Both the position numbers and the translations under genes were made by a program. From assembly GCF_004341385.1 (NCBI RefSeq), contig NZ_SLXE01000055.1, positions 1 through 6,819 of the forward strand: a stretch of 6,819 nucleotides of DNA. Reading direction: 5' to 3'. Every line of letters starts with the position of its first letter. The first letter of the stretch is position 1. Source of the DNA: Uruburuella suis. GTDB lineage: Bacteria; Pseudomonadota; Gammaproteobacteria; Burkholderiales; Neisseriaceae. Below the pieces are notes generated by a model. That model was not told the origin of the DNA, did not search any database, and was given only the letters and a program-made list of their open reading frames with translations. This document shows, piece after piece, positions 4,728 through 6,819 of this stretch.

Positions 4728-5999
4728 TTATGCATGCGCGTGTGCGCCGCTGTAGCGCGACAGCCCCAAATCATCGCTGCGGATTTCGGTGGCCGTGCCG
4801 GAGGCCAAATCGGCGGCCAGCTTGCCCGAGCCCAACGACATGGTCCAGCCCAGCGTGCCGTGGCCGGTGTTGAGGAAAAGATTATCGAAGCGGGTGGCGC
4901 CCACAATCGGCGTGCTGTCGGGCGTCATCGGGCGCAGGCCGCTCCAAAAAGCGGCTTGTGCGGTGTCGCCGCCGTGGGGATACAAATCGTTGAGCACCAA
5001 TTCGAGCGTTTCGCGCCGCTTCGGATTCAGCTGGATTTGATAGCCCGACAATTCGGCCATGCCGCCCACGCGGATGCGCTCATCAAAGCGGGTGATGGCC
5101 ACTTTATAGGTTTCATCGATAATGGTCGACACCGGTGCGGCCGCATCGTTGACCACCGGCACCGTGAGCGAATAGCCTTTCACGGGATACACCGGCAAAT
5201 CCAGCCCCAAAGCGGCCAACGCCGGCCGGCTGAAGCTGCCCAAGGCGCACACAAAAGCATCGGCCTCAAAGCGCTCGCCGCCGGCATGCACGGCGCTGAT
5301 TTTGCCGCCGGCCTGCTCGAGCCGCTCGATGCTGTGGTTAAACTTAAACACCACGCCTTTTTCGGCACACAATGCCGCCAGGCGGGTGGTGAAAAGATGG
5401 CAGTCGCCGGTGCCGTCGTTGGGCAGATAAAGCGCGCCGGCCAATTGGTGCGCCACCGCCGCGAGCGCCGGCTCATATTCGGCGCATTCATCGGCACGCA
5501 AGCGGCGGTAAGGCACGCCGTAGGCTTCGAGCACTGCCACATCTTTGGCTGAAGCGGCCACTTCGGCGGCGCTTCGGAAAATCTGCACCGTGCCCCGATG
5601 GCGCGCTTCAAAGCCCATACCGGTTTCGGCCTCAAATTGATTGAACAGCGCGCGACTGTATTCCGAAATACGCACCATGCGTTCTTTATTCAGGTGATAA
5701 GCCGCTTCGTTGCAATTGGCCAGCATCTGCCACAGCCAGCGCAATTGAAACAGGCTGCCGTCGGGCTTGAAAATCAGCGGCGAATGCGGCCTGAAAAGCC
5801 ATTTGAGCGCTTTTTGCGGAATGCCCGGCGCCGCCCACGGCGTGGTGTAGCCATACGAGAGCTGGCCGGCATTGGCAAAGCTGGTTTCCATTGCCGCCGC
5901 TTCGGCGCGGTCGATAACCGTCACCTGATGGCCGGCTTTGGCCAGATACCACGCGGTGGACACACCCGCCACGCCTGCGCCCAATACGATGATGTGCAT
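4728..5999 (-). CDS. dadA: D-amino acid (D-alanine) dehydrogenase
   Basis: This FAD enzyme oxidises D-amino acids, chiefly D-alanine, to the 2-oxo acid and ammonia at the cytoplasmic face of the inner membrane, passing electrons to the respiratory chain. The 423 residues are close to the family's usual length of about 430. The Rossmann motif GAGVAG is at 7-12, with the ribose-binding acid D30 ending the second strand. Residues 39-59 (TSFANAGQ to PWAAPG) are a DadA hallmark, and the C-terminal FAD segment NTGHGTLGWTMSLGSGK starts near 377. The start is supported by AGAGGAAG at 6004-6011. It is divergent from a Lrp-family regulator and upstream of alr, which supports D-alanine as substrate. The C terminus is Ala/His-rich (GAHAHA). 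Its upstream region contains a truncated mobile element and AT-rich putative operators. Confidence 0.95.
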   Translation of the reverse strand: MHIIVLGAGVAGVSTAWYLAKAGHQVTVIDRAEAAAMETSFANAGQLSYGYTTPWAAPGIPQKALKWLFRPHSPLIFKPDGSLFQLRWLWQMLANCNEAAYHLNKERMVRISEYSRALFNQFEAETGMGFEARHRGTVQIFRSAAEVAASAKDVAVLEAYGVPYRRLRADECAEYEPALAAVAHQLAGALYLPNDGTGDCHLFTTRLAALCAEKGVVFKFNHSIERLEQAGGKISAVHAGGERFEADAFVCALGSFSRPALAALGLDLPVYPVKGYSLTVPVVNDAAAPVSTIIDETYKVAITRFDERIRVGGMAELSGYQIQLNPKRRETLELVLNDLYPHGGDTAQAAFWSGLRPMTPDSTPIVGATRFDNLFLNTGHGTLGWTMSLGSGKLAADLASGTATEIRSDDLGLSRYSGAHAHA

Positions 6000-6039
6000 G
6001 TTTCTTCCTCTTTAATTTATTATTTGGCATGTGTTTGCA

Positions 6040-6105
6040 TTTCACCTTGCAACCACACTTTTTTGCTCAAAATCCGGCTCGCCGCCGCAAGGCAAACAAA
6101 CCCTA
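6040..6105. mobile_element. Truncated MITE-like element in the dadA upstream region
   Basis: Bases 6040-6074 (CACCTTGCAACCACACTT, then GCTCAAAATC) align with the right half of the element at 3287-3461 and with the reverse complement of 1878-2040. The end AACAAACCCTA (6095-6105) resembles the terminal GAACAGCCCCTA. The left half is missing. It lies between the dadA start and the AT-rich regulatory DNA, so the dadA mRNA leader or promoter probably contains it. Confidence 0.6.
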
Positions 6106-6212
6106 GTGAAAGCGGCCAGTCTAATCAAAATTAAATAGTTTTTTTCACTTTATTTTTAATATTTTTTATTTTATGATGGCTGAAATTTTATCAATTAAAG
6201 TGAAAAAGCAAA
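6106..6212. promoter_or_regulatory. AT-rich divergent control region with a repeated TTTCACTTT motif
   Basis: A perfect 12-bp inverted repeat, TTTTTCACTTTA (6141-6152) and TAAAGTGAAAAA (6196-6207), is centred 55 bp apart, about five helical turns. A further AAAGTGAAA lies at 6210-6218, 13 bases after the one at 6197-6205, overlapping the regulator's start. Paired sites in AT-rich DNA suit Lrp/AsnC proteins, so self-control and control of dadA are likely. Promoters are unclear: TATGAT at 6172-6177 could be the regulator's -10, and TTGATA (minus, 6189-6194) could be a -35 for dadA. Operator function is inferred. Confidence 0.5.
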
Positions 6213-6677
6213 GTGAAAGAACTCGACAAAACCGATCGCAAAATTCTCAAGCTCTTGCAGCAAAACGCCCGCATCGCCATGACCGAATTGGCCGAAAAAG
6301 TGGGCTTGTCCACCACCCCCGTTACCGAGCGCGTGCGCCGGCTCGAGCGAGAAGGCATCATCAGCGGCTACCACGCCCGCCTCAACCCGCATGCATTGGG
6401 GCAAAGCCTGCTGGTTTTCGTGGAAATCAAGCTGCGCTCGAAATCGGGCAATATTTTTGAAGATTTCCGCCGCGAAGTGGCCTTGATTCCGCAAATTATG
6501 GAATGCCATTTGGTGTCGGGCGAATACGATTACCTGATTAAAGTGCGCTTGCCCGATATGTCGGCCTATCGCGATATGCTCGGCAATATCCTGCTGCAAT
6601 TGCCCGCCGCCGCCGAGAGCCGCAGCTATGTGGTGATGGAAGAAGTGAAAGAAGATATGCTGCTCACGCTGGATTGA
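6213..6677 (+). CDS. lrp: Lrp/AsnC-family transcriptional regulator
   Basis: The 154-residue DNA-binding protein has the family's standard layout. Residues 4-50 form the helix-turn-helix, starting LDKTDRKIL and including MTELAEKVGLSTTPVTERVRRLE as the helices. Residues 66-150 form the effector-binding RAM domain, with VSGEYDYLIKV at 101-111 as the typical ligand-pocket segment. Such proteins form octamers that sense amino acids such as leucine or alanine. The start is GTG at 6213, because an in-frame TGA lies just upstream at 6201 and the next Met is inside the helix-turn-helix; the ribosome-binding site is weak. Its divergence from dadA resembles DadR in Pseudomonas, so a local regulator of alanine catabolism is a good hypothesis, but a global Lrp role cannot be excluded. 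A hairpin follows 13 bases after the stop. Confidence 0.93.
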   Translation: MKELDKTDRKILKLLQQNARIAMTELAEKVGLSTTPVTERVRRLEREGIISGYHARLNPHALGQSLLVFVEIKLRSKSGNIFEDFRREVALIPQIMECHLVSGEYDYLIKVRLPDMSAYRDMLGNILLQLPAAAESRSYVVMEEVKEDMLLTLD

Positions 6678-6690
6678 TAAAGCAGCAAAC

Positions 6691-6727
6691 AAAAAGGCCG
6701 TCTGAACATAATGCGTTCAGACGGCCT
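6691..6727 (+). terminator. Uptake-sequence hairpin after the Lrp-family gene
   Basis: Bases 6695-6707 and 6715-6727 form a perfect 13-bp stem with a 7-base loop, with AGGCCGTCTGAA in both arms. The A-run at 6691-6695 gives a T-tract for minus-strand transcripts. On the plus strand the expected T-tract is missing: the stem passes straight into TAGGGTCTGTTCACAATT, the possible insertion-sequence end. The terminator may have been cut by that insertion. Confidence 0.75.
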
Positions 6728-6819
6728 AGGGTCTGTTCACAATTACTTGTCATAACATTGAATAAAAAGGAAAGCAGGTGTAAAAAGGGAGCTCTCACAC
6801 AACCCTAATACACCTGCCA
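6727..6819. mobile_element. Probable end of an insertion sequence or related element (partial)
   Basis: TAGGGTCTGTTCACAATT (6727-6744) matches the terminal repeat of the element at 1878-2040 (TAGGGGCTGTTCACAATT) at 17 of 18 bases, and the sequence after it differs. On the minus strand one frame is open from the window edge to a TAA at 6742-6744. It gives a 24-residue tail ending FTPAFLFIQCYDK, which could be the C terminus of a transposase running into the repeat. I do not recognise that tail. The element continues outside the window, and a further MITE type is possible. Confidence 0.45.
6774..6817. repeat. Inverted repeat near the right edge
   Basis: GCAGGTGTA (6774-6782) and TACACCTGC (6809-6817) are perfect complements, and inside them AGGG (6786-6789) can pair with CCCT (6803-6806). 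The loop contains the palindrome GAGCTC. It lies within the possible insertion-sequence end; its role is unknown. Confidence 0.6.

Noticed and set aside
4734..5552. 272-codon open frame opposite dadA
   Set aside because: It is a shadow of the DadA coding strand with no recognisable domain. The same applies to the 199-codon frame opposite alr at 3654-4253.
6173..6460. 95-codon frame starting upstream of the Lrp-family gene
   Set aside because: It overlaps the regulator in another frame and has an Arg/Gln-rich product of no known type. The GTG at 6213 opens a clear Lrp protein.

Overview
The window looks like chromosomal DNA from Neisseria or a close relative in the Neisseriaceae. The core DNA uptake sequence GCCGTCTGAA (or its complement) occurs 11 times, four times as closely spaced inverted pairs that form hairpins between genes. 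In those hairpins it has the 12-base form AGGCCGTCTGAA rather than the AT- form usual in meningococcus and gonococcus, which points to an AG-type commensal species. The proteins also closely resemble meningococcal ArgF and DapE as I remember them; no search was run.

Layout from left to right. Positions 1-194 hold nested repeats: a Correia-like terminal repeat and a perfect 25-bp inverted repeat enclosing smaller hairpins. Five genes follow on the minus strand: a thioredoxin-fold lipoprotein (195-719), argF (805-1797), dapE (2049-3179), alr (3459-4517) and dadA (4728-5999). A Lrp/AsnC-family regulator (6213-6677) runs divergently on the plus strand. The right edge (6727-6819) looks like the end of an insertion sequence.

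The genes are core metabolism. ArgF makes citrulline for arginine synthesis, DapE makes the diaminopimelate precursor, and Alr makes D-alanine, so the last two feed peptidoglycan and lysine synthesis. DadA oxidises D-alanine. The order regulator / dadA / alr resembles the dadR-dadAX arrangement of other proteobacteria, so this alr may also serve alanine catabolism, although a mobile element and a hairpin separate it from dadA.

The unusual content lies between the genes. A family of small terminal-inverted-repeat elements (MITE-like, about 160-175 bp) is present as one nearly perfect copy (1878-2040), one decayed full-length copy whose end coincides with the alr stop codon (3287-3461) and one truncated copy (6040-6105). 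Similar terminal bases begin the possible insertion sequence at 6727. A second family, related to Correia repeats, occupies 4608-4710 and probably 1-186. I found no CRISPR array, tRNA, rRNA, toxin-antitoxin pair or defence gene, and no undescribed multi-gene system. No gene-free stretch exceeds 300 bases.
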